A DNA stretch of 64,000 nt from Mycolicibacterium sp. S2-37. GTDB taxonomy: Bacteria; Actinomycetota; Actinomycetes; Mycobacteriales; Mycobacteriaceae. A program made the position numbers and the translations under genes. Every line of letters begins with the position of its first letter. Position 1 is the stretch's first letter. The stretch covers positions 124,001 to 188,000 of the forward strand of contig NZ_JAFEVR010000002.1 of the NCBI RefSeq assembly GCF_017352375.1, in the 5' to 3' direction. Of this stretch, positions 17,462-28,978 are shown piece by piece. The notes under the pieces are model-generated. The model saw only the letters and a list, made by a program, of their open reading frames with translations, searched no databases and was not told the origin of the DNA.

Positions 17462-19798
17462 GTGCCCAAGACGAGTTCCCGCACCACCGGCCGCCTGAGT
17501 GGCAAGTTCTGGAAGCTGCTCGGCGCCGCCACCGAGAAGAACCAGGGCCGGTCGCTGGGGCAGGTCACCGCCTCGGCCGAGTTCGAGGCCAAGGCCGCCG
17601 ACCTCGACGACGAACAGCTGCGCAAAGCCGCCCAGCTGCTGCGTCTCGAGGATCTCGCGGAGGCGGCCGACATTCCGCAGTTCCTCGCGATCGCCCGGGA
17701 GGCCGCCGAGCGCGCCACCTCGCTGCGCCCGTTCGACGTGCAGTTGCTCGGTGCCCTGCGCATGCTGGCCGGCGACGTCGTGGAGATGGCGACCGGCGAG
17801 GGTAAGACGCTTTCCGGGGCGATCGCCGCAGCCGGCTACGCCCTCGGTGGGCGCGGCGTCCACGTCATCACCATCAACGACTATCTGGCCCGTCGTGACG
17901 CCGAATGGATGGGGCCGCTGCTGGAGGCCCTCGGGCTGACCGTCGGCTGGATCACCGCCGAGTCGACCGCCGAGGAGCGCCGAGCCGCCTACGGCTGCGA
18001 CGTCACCTACGCCTCAGTCAACGAGATCGGCTTCGACGTGCTGCGCGACCAGCTGGTGATCGACGTCGACGACCTGGTGTCGCCGCGTCCGGACGTGGCA
18101 CTGATCGACGAGGCCGACTCCGTTCTGGTCGACGAGGCGCTGGTGCCGCTCGTGCTGGCGGGCACCAGTCACCGCGAAACCCCTCGGGTGGAGTTGATCC
18201 GGATGGTGGGTGAGCTCGTGGAGGGCGTCGATTACGACACCGACGCCGAGAGCCGCAACGTCCACCTCACCGACCGCGGCGCCCGCAAGCTCGAGGCGAA
18301 GCTGGGCGGTATCGACCTCTACTCCGAGGAACACGTCGTCTCCACGCTCACCGAGATCAACGTCGCGCTGCACGCCCATGTGCTGCTGCAACGCGATGTG
18401 CACTACATCGTCCGCGACGGCGCGGTCCACCTCATCAACGCCTCGCGGGGCCGTATCGCGCAGCTGCAGCGCTGGCCCGACGGGTTGCAGGCCGCCGTGG
18501 AGGCGAAGGAGGGCATCGCGACCACCGAGACCGGTGAGGTGCTCGACACCATCACGGTGCAGGCGCTGGTCAACCGCTATCCCACGGTGTGCGGTATGAC
18601 CGGCACCGCGCTGGCCGCCGGTGAGCAGTTGCGGCAGTTCTACAAGCTCGGGGTCTCGCCGATCGATCCGAACAAGCCCAACATCCGGGAGGACGAGGCC
18701 GACCGCGTCTACGTCACCGCGGCCGCCAGGACCGCGGCGATCATCGAGCACGTCGAAGAGGTGCACGCCACCGGTCAGCCCGTTCTCATCGGCACCCGGG
18801 ACGTCGCCGAATCCGAGGAACTGCACGAGAAGCTGGTCAAGCACGGCATCCCGGCGGTGGTGCTCAACGCCAAGAACGACGCCGAGGAGGCCCGCGTCAT
18901 CGCCGACGCCGGCAAGCTCGGAGCGGTCACGGTGTCCACGCAGATGGCCGGCCGTGGCACCGACATCCGGCTCGGCGGCTCGGGTGTCGACGACGACGCC
19001 GCCGAACACCAGCGGGTGGCGGAACTGGGGGGATTGCACGTCGTCGGAACCGGCCGCCACCACACCGAGCGCCTCGACAACCAGTTGCGCGGCCGCGCCG
19101 GGCGCCAGGGTGACCCGGGCTCGTCGGTGTTCTTCTCCAGCTGGGAGGACGAACTGGTACGCGCCCATCTGGACCCCAACAAGCTCCCGATGCAGACCGA
19201 CGACGACGGCCGGGTGCTCACCGACAGGGCTGCAGGCCTGCTGGATCACGCTCAGCGCATCGCCGAGGGCCGGCTGCTCGACGTACACGCCAACACCTGG
19301 CGCTACAACCAGCTGACCGCCCAGCAGCGCGCGATCATCGTCGAACGGCGCGACACGCTGCTGCGCACCGCCGCCGCCCGCGAAGAGCTCGCCGAGCTGT
19401 CCCCGAAGCGCTACGCGGAACTGGCCGAAAAGCTCGACGAGGACCGGCTGGAGCGAATCTGCCGGATGATCATGCTGTATCACCTCGACCGTGGTTGGTG
19501 TGAACACCTGGCCTACCTGGCCGACATCCGCGAGAGCATCCATCTGCGCGCGCTGGGCCGGCAGAATCCGCTCGACGAGTTCCACCGGATGGCCGTCGAC
19601 GCGTTCGCGTCGCTGGCCGCCGACGCGATCGAAGCCGCACAGCAGACCTTCGAGACCGCGCCCTCGATCGAGGACGAGCCGGGCGTCGACCTGTCCAAGC
19701 TGGCCCGTCCGACGTCGACGTGGACCTACATGGTCCACGACAATCCGCTCGCCGACGACACGATGGCAGCGCTGAGCCTGCCCGGGGTGTTCCGCTAG
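17462..19798 (+). CDS. secA2: Accessory Sec translocase ATPase SecA2
   Basis: 778 residues, shorter than SecA1 (about 900), as is normal for SecA2, which lacks part of the C-terminal region. DEAD motor motifs: [10 protein letters not shown] (Walker A, about residue 112), [31 protein letters not shown] (Walker B) and [15 protein letters not shown] with [15 protein letters not shown] (motifs V and VI). SecA2 drives export of a restricted set of proteins in mycobacteria, with roles in virulence and cell-envelope processes, working with SecYEG. The GTG at 17462 gives the [20 protein letters not shown]-terminus found in mycobacterial SecA2. It heads a run of closely spaced genes to 22500. Confidence 0.96.
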   Translation: MPKTSSRTTGRLSGKFWKLLGAATEKNQGRSLGQVTASAEFEAKAADLDDEQLRKAAQLLRLEDLAEAADIPQFLAIAREAAERATSLRPFDVQLLGALRMLAGDVVEMATGEGKTLSGAIAAAGYALGGRGVHVITINDYLARRDAEWMGPLLEALGLTVGWITAESTAEERRAAYGCDVTYASVNEIGFDVLRDQLVIDVDDLVSPRPDVALIDEADSVLVDEALVPLVLAGTSHRETPRVELIRMVGELVEGVDYDTDAESRNVHLTDRGARKLEAKLGGIDLYSEEHVVSTLTEINVALHAHVLLQRDVHYIVRDGAVHLINASRGRIAQLQRWPDGLQAAVEAKEGIATTETGEVLDTITVQALVNRYPTVCGMTGTALAAGEQLRQFYKLGVSPIDPNKPNIREDEADRVYVTAAARTAAIIEHVEEVHATGQPVLIGTRDVAESEELHEKLVKHGIPAVVLNAKNDAEEARVIADAGKLGAVTVSTQMAGRGTDIRLGGSGVDDDAAEHQRVAELGGLHVVGTGRHHTERLDNQLRGRAGRQGDPGSSVFFSSWEDELVRAHLDPNKLPMQTDDDGRVLTDRAAGLLDHAQRIAEGRLLDVHANTWRYNQLTAQQRAIIVERRDTLLRTAAAREELAELSPKRYAELAEKLDEDRLERICRMIMLYHLDRGWCEHLAYLADIRESIHLRALGRQNPLDEFHRMAVDAFASLAADAIEAAQQTFETAPSIEDEPGVDLSKLARPTSTWTYMVHDNPLADDTMAALSLPGVFR

Positions 19799-19807
19799 AT
19801 TCGGGCC

Positions 19808-20410
19808 ATGAACGCTCCGGGGGCGGGCGCGCGGGACCGGGTGCTCACCGTGCCCAACGCGCTGTCGATACTGCGCCTGGCGCTGGTGCCGGTCTTCCTC
19901 TGGCTGCTGCTGGTGGTGCACGCCAACGGGTGGGCCGTCGGTGTCCTGATGTTCAGCGGCTTCTCCGACTGGGCCGACGGCAAGATCGCCCGGCTGGTCG
20001 CCAACCAGTCCTCCCGGTTGGGTGAACTGCTCGATCCGCTGGTCGACCGCATCTACATGATCATCGTGCCGCTCGCGCTGGCCGTACACGGCAGCGTCCC
20101 GTGGTGGTTCGTCCTGACGCTGCTCGCGCGCGACCTCGTGCTGGCCGCCACCCTGCCGCTGCTGCGCAGCCGGGGATTGACCGCGCTGCCGGTCACCTAC
20201 CTGGGCAAGGCCGCGACGTTCGCGCTGATGTCGGGGTTTCCGCTCGTTCTCCTCGGGCAGTGGGATGCGCTCTGGAGCCGGGTCGTGCTGGCCTGCGGCT
20301 GGGGTTTCCTGGTCTGGGGGCTGGCGCTGTACCTGTGGTCCGGCGTGCTCTATCTACTGCAGGTCGGGCTGGTGGCGCGACGCATGCCGAAAGTGCACAC
20401 CGGTGGTTGA
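19808..20410 (+). CDS. pgsA2: CDP-alcohol phosphatidyltransferase (PgsA2-type)
   Basis: 200 residues with several transmembrane helices. The CDP-alcohol phosphotransferase motif D-G-x2-A-R-x8-G-x3-D-x3-D is complete: DGKIAR, then [10 protein letters not shown]. The family joins a CDP-linked lipid and an alcohol in the membrane; PgsA2 is annotated as a phosphatidylglycerophosphate or cardiolipin synthase. It starts 9 bases after secA2 and its end overlaps the next gene by 8 bases, so it is in the same operon. By position it is the orthologue of Rv1822. The exact alcohol acceptor is not determined by the motif. Confidence 0.92.
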   Translation: MNAPGAGARDRVLTVPNALSILRLALVPVFLWLLLVVHANGWAVGVLMFSGFSDWADGKIARLVANQSSRLGELLDPLVDRIYMIIVPLALAVHGSVPWWFVLTLLARDLVLAATLPLLRSRGLTALPVTYLGKAATFALMSGFPLVLLGQWDALWSRVVLACGWGFLVWGLALYLWSGVLYLLQVGLVARRMPKVHTGG

Positions 20411-21326
20411 CCCGGGACCCGGCGGCCGGCGCACGCTCGGCGGGTTCGACCCGTCGGCGGGACGAAGCCAGCACGCGGTGGGCGCGCCGAGTCTCATCCC
20501 GGTGCCCTCGCTGCTCCGGTCCCTGCTGTCCGATCATCTCGATCCCGGTTACGCCGCAGCCGCGGCCGCCCGCGCGGAGGGCTCTCCGAGGGGGCGGGCC
20601 CGTGAGTGGACCTGGCAGGTGGCGGCCGCGCTGGCTGTGGCCGCGGTGTTCGCCGTCGCCGCCGCCCAGGCGCAGATCGCCGCACCCGAGGCCCGCGAGG
20701 CCCAGCAGGTGCTGGCCGGCAGCGTGCGGGCGGCCGAGGCCGCCGACGATCAGCTCGCCGCCGAACGCAGCACGCTGGCCGCCGCAGTGGCCGCACAGCG
20801 GCGCAGCCGGCTGGAGGGCGACGAACTCGGGCGCCGGCTGCTCGCCGAACTCGACGTCGCCGACGCCGAGGCGGCAGCGACCGCGGTGATCGGGCCGGGC
20901 CTGGTGGTCACCGTCACCGACCCCGGGATGAGCGAGAACCTCTCGGACGTCTCCGAACAGCGGATTGCGGGCAGCACACAGGCCATCCTCGACCGCGATC
21001 TGCAGCTGGCCGTCAACTCACTGTGGTTCGCCGGCGCAGAAGCCGTCGCGGTGGGGGAGGTACGCATCGGCCCCAACGTCACCATCCGGCAGGCCGGCGG
21101 CGGCATCCTCGTCGACAACCAGCCCATCACCAGCCCGTACGTGTTGCAGGCGATCGGACCACCGAACACGATGGCCGAGTCGTTCGAACGCAGCACCGGG
21201 CTTCAGCGTCTGCGTCTGCTCGAAGCCACCTACGGTGTCGGCGTCACGGTCGCCACCGCCGACGCGTTGACCGTTCCGGCCGGTTCGGTGCGCGAGGTCA
21301 ACTTCGCCGAACGGCCCGGAGCCTGA
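20403..21326 (+). CDS. DUF881 membrane-anchored protein (first of pair)
   Basis: 307 residues. Layout: an unstructured N-terminus, one transmembrane helix ([20 protein letters not shown], about residues 75-95), a coiled coil of Ala/Glu/Arg-rich heptads ([11 protein letters not shown] to GRRLLAEL), then the DUF881 domain with [28 protein letters not shown] and [20 protein letters not shown]. The GTG start at 20403 lies inside the end of pgsA2 (8-base overlap). Proteins of this family are found with the small basic protein and cell-division genes in actinobacteria and Firmicutes; it corresponds to Rv1823. The function is not established. The domain would be extracytoplasmic. Confidence 0.88.
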   Translation: MVDPGPGGRRTLGGFDPSAGRSQHAVGAPSLIPVPSLLRSLLSDHLDPGYAAAAAARAEGSPRGRAREWTWQVAAALAVAAVFAVAAAQAQIAAPEAREAQQVLAGSVRAAEAADDQLAAERSTLAAAVAAQRRSRLEGDELGRRLLAELDVADAEAAATAVIGPGLVVTVTDPGMSENLSDVSEQRIAGSTQAILDRDLQLAVNSLWFAGAEAVAVGEVRIGPNVTIRQAGGGILVDNQPITSPYVLQAIGPPNTMAESFERSTGLQRLRLLEATYGVGVTVATADALTVPAGSVREVNFAERPGA

Positions 21327-21353
21327 CATGACCGCCAGACGAACGGACCACGC

Positions 21354-21686
21354 ATGATCGGAATCGCCGCCCTCGTCGTGGGCATCGTGCTGGGTCTGGT
21401 GTTCCGGCCCAACGTGCCGGAGTTCGTCGAGCCGTATCTGCCCATCGCGGTGGTGGCGGCGCTGGACGCGGTGTTCGGCGGCTTGCGCGCCTATCTGGAA
21501 CGGATCTTCGACGCCAAGGTCTTCGTGGTGTCGTTCGTGTTCAACGTGCTCGTCGCCGCGCTGATCGTCTACGTGGGTGACCAGCTCGGAGTCGGCACCC
21601 AGCTGTCGACCGCGATCATCGTCGTGCTGGGCATCCGCATCTTCGGCAACGCCGCCGCCCTGCGGCGCAGGCTGTTCGGCGCCTGA
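21354..21686 (+). CDS. sbp: Small basic protein (Sbp, DUF1290)
   Basis: 110 residues with three hydrophobic segments: residues 3-18 (IAALVVGIVLGLVF), 55-73 and about 80-95. The segment PYLPIAVVAALDAVFGGLRAYLE is the DUF1290 hallmark. The gene sits between two DUF881 genes in the conserved order DUF881-sbp-DUF881 (Rv1823-Rv1825). In Gram-positive bacteria this order accompanies ftsZ- or secA-linked clusters and points to a membrane complex at the cell envelope. The ATG is 27 bases after the previous stop. The biochemical role is unknown. Confidence 0.9.
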   Translation: MIGIAALVVGIVLGLVFRPNVPEFVEPYLPIAVVAALDAVFGGLRAYLERIFDAKVFVVSFVFNVLVAALIVYVGDQLGVGTQLSTAIIVVLGIRIFGNAAALRRRLFGA

Positions 21687-21687
21687 C

Positions 21688-22500
21688 ATGGCCGGCCCCG
21701 AATCCCACGCCGATCCGCCGGAGCATCCGGCCGAACAGCACGGGCGCCATGAGATGCCTCCCGACGCGGCGCAGGGCCGCCGCGGCGCCCGGCGTACCCG
21801 ATCGGAGATGGTGTTCGGCGCATTGGCCGTGGTGCTGTGCCTGCTGCTGGGTGTGGCGATCGTGACGCAGGTTCGCCAGAACGAGTCCGGCGATTCGCTG
21901 GAGACCGCCCGTCCGGCGGATCTGCTGATTCTGCTCGACTCCCTGCAACAGCGGGAGGCCTCGCTCAACAGCGAGGTCAACGACCTGCGCAGGACGCTGG
22001 AGCAGCTGCAGGCCACCGGCAGCACCGACCAGGCCGCGATCGAGAACGCCCAGGCCCGCCTCGCCGCGCTGTCCATCCTGGTCGGCATGGTGGCCGCCAC
22101 GGGTCCGGGGGTGACCATCACCATCACCGACACGGCGCCGGGCGTCCCGGCCGAGACCCTGCTCGACGTGATCAACGAGCTGCGCGCGGCCGGTGCCGAG
22201 GCCATCGAGATCCAGGGCGGTTCCAGCGGCCAGCGTGTGGCGGTACGGGTCGGCGTCGACACCTGGGTGGTCGGCAGGCCCGGCGCTCTCGTCGTCGACG
22301 GCGCCACGCTCTCACCTCCGTATACCGTTGTGGCGATTGGCGATCCGCCCACCCTGGCCGCGGCCATGAACATTCCCGGCGGCGCGATGGACAGCATCGA
22401 ACGCGTCGGTGGGACGATGGTCGTGCAGCAGGCCGAACGGGTCGACGTCGCCGCCTTGCGGCAACCGAAACCGCGCCAATACGCTCAGCCAGTCAAGTGA
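21688..22500 (+). CDS. DUF881 membrane-anchored protein (second of pair)
   Basis: 270 residues. A polar N-terminus of about 35 residues ([20 protein letters not shown]) precedes a transmembrane helix ([20 protein letters not shown]). A coiled coil follows ([20 protein letters not shown] and onward), then the DUF881 domain ([49 protein letters not shown]). It differs from its paralogue at 20403 mainly in the N-terminus. Its ATG directly follows the sbp stop with 1 base between, so translation is coupled. It corresponds to Rv1825, which in M. tuberculosis has been studied as an envelope protein. The two DUF881 coiled coils could pair with each other; that is my inference. Confidence 0.88.
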   Translation: MAGPESHADPPEHPAEQHGRHEMPPDAAQGRRGARRTRSEMVFGALAVVLCLLLGVAIVTQVRQNESGDSLETARPADLLILLDSLQQREASLNSEVNDLRRTLEQLQATGSTDQAAIENAQARLAALSILVGMVAATGPGVTITITDTAPGVPAETLLDVINELRAAGAEAIEIQGGSSGQRVAVRVGVDTWVVGRPGALVVDGATLSPPYTVVAIGDPPTLAAAMNIPGGAMDSIERVGGTMVVQQAERVDVAALRQPKPRQYAQPVK

Positions 22501-22531
22501 GCCGCACCCAGTCGGACCCCAGAGGAGCCCC

Positions 22532-22927
22532 GTGAGCGACATCCCAACCGAGCTGTACTACACCGAGGAACACGAGTGGGTGCTGCGTACCGGTGACGAC
22601 ACCCTGCGAGTCGGGATCACCGACTATGCGCAGGCGGCGCTGGGCGACGTGGTGTTCGTGCAGTTGCCCGACGTCGGCGCGGATCTCACCGCCGGAGAGA
22701 CCTTCGGCGAGGTGGAATCCACCAAGTCGGTGTCGGATCTGTACGCGCCGGTGACCGCGAAAGTCGTTGCGGTCAACGCCAATCTGGAGGGCAGCCCGGA
22801 CCTGGTCAACACCGACCCCTACGGCGAGGGATGGCTGGTCGATCTGCAGGTCGACCCCGACGACATGGAGGCCGCCCTCGGCGGACTGCTCGACGCCGAC
22901 GGATACCGTGCCGTGGCGAGTGAGTGA
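22532..22927 (+). CDS. gcvH: Glycine cleavage system H protein
   Basis: 131 residues, the normal length. GcvH carries the lipoyl arm that shuttles the aminomethyl group between GcvP, GcvT and the lipoamide dehydrogenase. The lipoylation motif is [20 protein letters not shown], with the modified Lys in [38 protein letters not shown] is the standard N-terminal half. The GTG start at 22532 follows an AGAGGAG site. It lies 31 bases after the DUF881 gene, possibly on the same transcript. gcvP follows 3 kb downstream behind its own riboswitch; gcvT is not in the window. Confidence 0.96.
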   Translation: MSDIPTELYYTEEHEWVLRTGDDTLRVGITDYAQAALGDVVFVQLPDVGADLTAGETFGEVESTKSVSDLYAPVTAKVVAVNANLEGSPDLVNTDPYGEGWLVDLQVDPDDMEAALGGLLDADGYRAVASE

Positions 22928-23068
22928 GTAGTTGTTAGGGTTCTGCAGACCAAGAGGCGGATCCGGCGGTGGTGGACACAACGAAGTCCGCTGCGCGGTA
23001 CGGTCGAACGTGACACGACGGTCGGGTACCGGCCGGTGATCGCCACAGCAGCCAGTGAGGAGCAGCGG

Positions 23069-23548
23069 GTGACGGACAAGGACATCAATTCTGGGGCTGA
23101 CCAGACGTCTGAAGAAGTCACCGTGGAGACGACGTCGGTGTTTCGTGCCGACTTCCTCAACGAACTCGACGCCCCAGCGGCGCCGAGTGGGGACAGCGCC
23201 GTATCGGGTGTCGAGGGTCTGCCCGTCGGGTCGGCGCTGCTGGTCGTCAAGCGCGGTCCCAACGCCGGTTCACGGTTCCTGCTCGACCAGCCCACCACGT
23301 CGGCCGGACGGCACCCCGACAGCGACATCTTCCTCGACGACGTCACCGTGAGCCGTCGTCACGCCGAGTTCCGGCTGGAGAGCGGCGAGTTCCAGGTCGT
23401 CGACGTGGGCAGCCTCAACGGCACCTACGTCAACCGCGAACCGGTCGACTCGGCCGTGCTGGCCAACGGTGACGAGGTCCAGATCGGCAAGTTCCGCCTG
23501 GTGTTCCTCACCGGCCCCTCTGACGACGACGGCGGCGCGACCAGCTAG
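23069..23548 (+). CDS. garA: FHA-domain metabolic regulator GarA
   Basis: 159 residues. The N-terminal tail holds the VTVETTSVF phosphorylation motif at residues 17-25; in mycobacteria the first Thr is a PknG site and the second a PknB site. The C-terminal FHA domain is canonical: GRHPDSDIFLDD, SRRHAEF and SLNGTYVN. Unphosphorylated GarA inhibits 2-oxoglutarate decarboxylase and NAD-glutamate dehydrogenase and activates glutamate synthase; phosphorylation makes it bind its own FHA domain and switches it off. The GTG start at 23069 is chosen from a GAGGAG site 6 bases upstream and from agreement with the known N-terminus. A 141-bp gap before it probably has its own promoter. Confidence 0.97.
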   Translation: MTDKDINSGADQTSEEVTVETTSVFRADFLNELDAPAAPSGDSAVSGVEGLPVGSALLVVKRGPNAGSRFLLDQPTTSAGRHPDSDIFLDDVTVSRRHAEFRLESGEFQVVDVGSLNGTYVNREPVDSAVLANGDEVQIGKFRLVFLTGPSDDDGGATS

Positions 23549-23572
23549 TCGCGCGTCCCGTCCCTGCACCCC

Positions 23573-24310
23573 ATGACACAGCCCGAACGGCCGGCGCTGG
23601 CCGGTATGTCGATCGGAGCGGTGCTGGACCTGTTGCGGCCGGACTTCCCGGACATCACCATCTCGAAGATCCGCTTCCTCGAGGCGGAAGGTCTGGTGAC
23701 GCCCGAGCGGACCGCGTCGGGCTACCGGCGGTTCACCGCCTACGACTGTGCCCGGCTGCGGTTCATCCTGACCGCGCAGCGCGATCATTACCTGCCGCTG
23801 AAGGTGATCAAGGCCCAGCTCGACGCCCAGCCCGACGGCGAACTTCCGCACGGCGGATCGGCCTACGGCGTCCCGCGTCTGGTCACGGCGAACGGTGCGG
23901 GCCAGGACGCGGACGGGGTCGCCGGGGTGGCGCAGGCACAGGTGCGGCTGAGCCGCGAAGACCTGCTGGAGCGGTCCGGTGTCGGCGAAGAGCTGTTGGC
24001 CGCCCTGCTCAAGGCCGGCGTGATCACCACCGGCCCGGGCGGACTCTTCGACGAGCATTCGGTGGTGATCGCCCAGTGCGCCCGCGCGCTGTCCGAGTAC
24101 GGTGTGGAGCCCCGCCACCTGCGCGCGTTTCGATCGGCCGCCGACCGGCAGTCCGACCTGATCGCCCAGATCGCGGGCCCGATGGTCAAGGCGGGCAAGG
24201 CCGGAGCGCGCGACCGCGCCGACGACCTGGCCCGCGAAGTCGCCGCGCTGGCCATCACGCTGCACACGTCACTCATCAAGTCGGCCGTACGCGACGTACT
24301 GGATCGGTGA
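23573..24310 (+). CDS. MerR-family transcriptional regulator (FtsR/Rv1828-like)
   Basis: 245 residues. The N-terminal winged helix starts late ([30 protein letters not shown]), followed by [24 protein letters not shown], the MerR recognition region. A long linker (residues about 85-115) leads to a C-terminal domain with [27 protein letters not shown] that resembles a second helix-turn-helix. There are no metal-binding cysteines, so it is not a metal sensor. It matches Rv1828; the related corynebacterial FtsR activates ftsZ transcription. It starts 24 bases after garA and may be cotranscribed with it. Confidence 0.9.
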   Translation: MTQPERPALAGMSIGAVLDLLRPDFPDITISKIRFLEAEGLVTPERTASGYRRFTAYDCARLRFILTAQRDHYLPLKVIKAQLDAQPDGELPHGGSAYGVPRLVTANGAGQDADGVAGVAQAQVRLSREDLLERSGVGEELLAALLKAGVITTGPGGLFDEHSVVIAQCARALSEYGVEPRHLRAFRSAADRQSDLIAQIAGPMVKAGKAGARDRADDLAREVAALAITLHTSLIKSAVRDVLDR

Positions 24311-24427
24311 GGATTAGACTCGTCGAGACGGGCCGGAGACATTCGGCCCAGACGTCAGATCCCGTATCTGACAGGCAGGACCGTCCGATGAGGACAACGA
24401 GCACACCGGTGCGGAGGGCAGTATCTG

Positions 24428-24922
24428 ATGGCTGAGGTTCGTGTGATCGGCATTCGCGTGGAGCAGCCCCAGAACCAGCCGGTGTTGCTGCTGCGCGAAT
24501 CCAACGGCGACCGCTATCTGCCGATCTGGATCGGTCAGTCCGAGGCCGCGGCCATCGCGCTGGAGCAGCAGGGCGTCGAACCGGCGCGACCGCTGACCCA
24601 CGATCTGATCCGCGACGTCATCGCCGCGCTGGGCCATTCGCTCAAAGAGGTGCGGATCGTGGATCTGCAGGAGGGCACGTTCTACGCCGACCTGATCTTC
24701 GACCGCGACATCAAGGTCTCGGCGCGGCCGTCGGACTCGGTGGCGATCGCGCTGCGGGTCGGCGTGCCGATCTACGTCGAGGAGGCGGTGCTGGCCGAAG
24801 CCGGACTGCTGATCCCCGACGAGAACGACGAAGAGGCCACCGGCGCCGTGCGGGAGGACGAGGTCGAGAAGTTCAAGGAGTTCCTCGACAGCGTCTCGCC
24901 GGACGATTTCAAGGCCACCTGA
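24428..24922 (+). CDS. Bifunctional nuclease (BFN, DUF151) domain protein
   Basis: 164 residues. The BFN domain spans residues 1-135: LPIWIGQSEAAAIALEQQGVEPARPLTHDL is the diagnostic stretch (family form LPIWIG..EA.AI......RPLTHDL), and SARPSDSVAIALRVGVPIYVEE ends the domain. An acidic tail follows (DENDEEATGAVREDEVEKFKEFL). Plant and bacterial relatives have been reported with RNase/DNase activity, but in bacteria the physiological role is unclear. It sits between two MerR genes, corresponding to Rv1829, in an order conserved across actinobacteria. A 117-bp gap before it suggests a separate promoter. Confidence 0.9.
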   Translation: MAEVRVIGIRVEQPQNQPVLLLRESNGDRYLPIWIGQSEAAAIALEQQGVEPARPLTHDLIRDVIAALGHSLKEVRIVDLQEGTFYADLIFDRDIKVSARPSDSVAIALRVGVPIYVEEAVLAEAGLLIPDENDEEATGAVREDEVEKFKEFLDSVSPDDFKAT

Positions 24923-25156
24923 GGTGAGAAACGTGCGGTTGGTCACGGATGCGTCTCAACTCGGAGCTGGCCGCTCGACACGCGGCGCAACTTTCGGCCA
25001 ACCCCGCTTCCGGCGGTAATACTTTGAGGGCGACGGGCAGTCAGGACGTCGCGACAAGCGTATGCTCGGACACATTCGGGCTGGTGGCGTAACCGCTGCA
25101 GTGCAGGTCACGGCTGTTGTGGGCCTTGCGAGTTCGATCGGCGAGAGGAATCGGTA

Positions 25157-25777
25157 GTGGGCGACACGCCACGTCAGGAACAGCTCGACCTGACCACCGA
25201 AGGCACCCAGGCGCAGCCCGTCGCGCCGGTGGGCGAGCCGGTGCAGGCCGGGTTGTTCCCGGACGACTCGGTGCCCGACGAACTCGTCGGTTATCGCGGT
25301 CCGAGTGCCTGCCAGATCGCCGGCATCACCTACCGCCAGCTCGACTACTGGGCCAGGACCTCGCTGGTCGTGCCGTCCATCCGCGGCGCGGCCGGTTCCG
25401 GCAGCCAGCGGCTGTACTCGTTCAAGGACATCCTCGTCCTCAAGATCGTCAAGCGGCTGCTCGACACCGGCATCTCGCTGCACAACATCCGCGTCGCGGT
25501 CGACCACCTGCGTCAGCGCGGTGTCAGCGACCTGGCCAACATCACTCTGTTCTCCGACGGCACCACGGTCTACGAATGCACATCCGCCGAAGAGGTCGTC
25601 GACCTCCTCCAGGGCGGCCAGGGGGTGTTCGGCATCGCCGTGTCAGGAGCGATGCGGGAATTGACCGGCGCGATCGCCGACTTCCCGGGCGAGCGGGCCG
25701 ACGGCGGCGAGTCGATCGCCGCGCCGGAGGACGAGCTCGCGTCGCGGCGTAAGCACCGCGACCGCAAAATCGGCTGA
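25157..25777 (+). CDS. resR: MerR-family regulator (ResR/McdR-type)
   Basis: 206 residues. The HTH region is YRGPSACQIAGITYRQLDYWARTSLVVPSI, followed by GSGSQRLYSFKDILVLKIVKRLLDTGISLHNIRVAVDHLR. The dimerisation helix and an unfamiliar C-terminal domain (ADFPGERADGGESIAAPEDEL) follow. There are no effector-type cysteines. By order it is the orthologue of Rv1830, which in M. tuberculosis has been called McdR (cell-division regulator) and ResR (variants linked with antibiotic resilience and treatment outcome). The GTG start at 25157 has a GGCGAGAGGAA site 8-10 bases upstream. The 234-bp gap before it contains no gene and probably holds its promoter. Confidence 0.88.
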   Translation: MGDTPRQEQLDLTTEGTQAQPVAPVGEPVQAGLFPDDSVPDELVGYRGPSACQIAGITYRQLDYWARTSLVVPSIRGAAGSGSQRLYSFKDILVLKIVKRLLDTGISLHNIRVAVDHLRQRGVSDLANITLFSDGTTVYECTSAEEVVDLLQGGQGVFGIAVSGAMRELTGAIADFPGERADGGESIAAPEDELASRRKHRDRKIG

Positions 25778-25846
25778 CCGCTCCCGTCCCGCCGCCTCGG
25801 CGGGCAGCCGGACCAACCGCCCGGTAGACTTGTCGGCGCATCACCC

Positions 25847-26036
25847 GTGTGCGGGAGAGCTCCGTGGCAGCCGGTCACGGACGCCGAAGGAGCAACACCT
25901 CTCCGTCAACCTCTCAGGCACCCAGGACCGTTCACGGGGACGATGCCTCTGGAAAGTGGTGGACACGCTCCACCCGCCCATGGGGAAAGCCTCACTCCGG
26001 CACGCGGAGTGCGGTGAATCTCTCAGGCACCCGCGA
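25847..26036 (+). promoter_or_regulatory. Tandem glycine riboswitch upstream of gcvP
   Basis: Two successive glycine aptamers are recognisable by their conserved cores. Aptamer 1 runs from about 25847 to 25930 and contains GCGGGAGAGC (25851-25860), CGCCGAAGGAGCAA (25882-25895) and CCTCTCAGGCACCC. Aptamer 2 runs from about 25931 to 26036 and contains GGAAAGTGG, ATGGGGAAAGCC (25980-25991) and ATCTCTCAGGCACCC. This tandem layout is that of gcvT/gcvP riboswitches, which switch on glycine cleavage when glycine is abundant. A likely -10 (TAGACT, 25824-25829) lies just upstream. The gcvP GTG is about 60 bases after aptamer 2. Confidence 0.92.
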
Positions 26037-26097
26037 CGGGTAGACGACAGAGGGAGGGGAACCCAGCGGTTCCGCATCCTCGAAGGAGTCCCCGCCC

Positions 26098-28956
<2,859 letters not shown>

Positions 28957-28978
28957 TCCCGCGCTGCGGGGGGCGAAG

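Noticed and set aside
18014..20089. Long minus-strand open frame opposite secA2/pgsA2
   Set aside because: Shadow of the SecA2 coding strand; low-complexity His/Gln/Val pattern and no recognisable domain.
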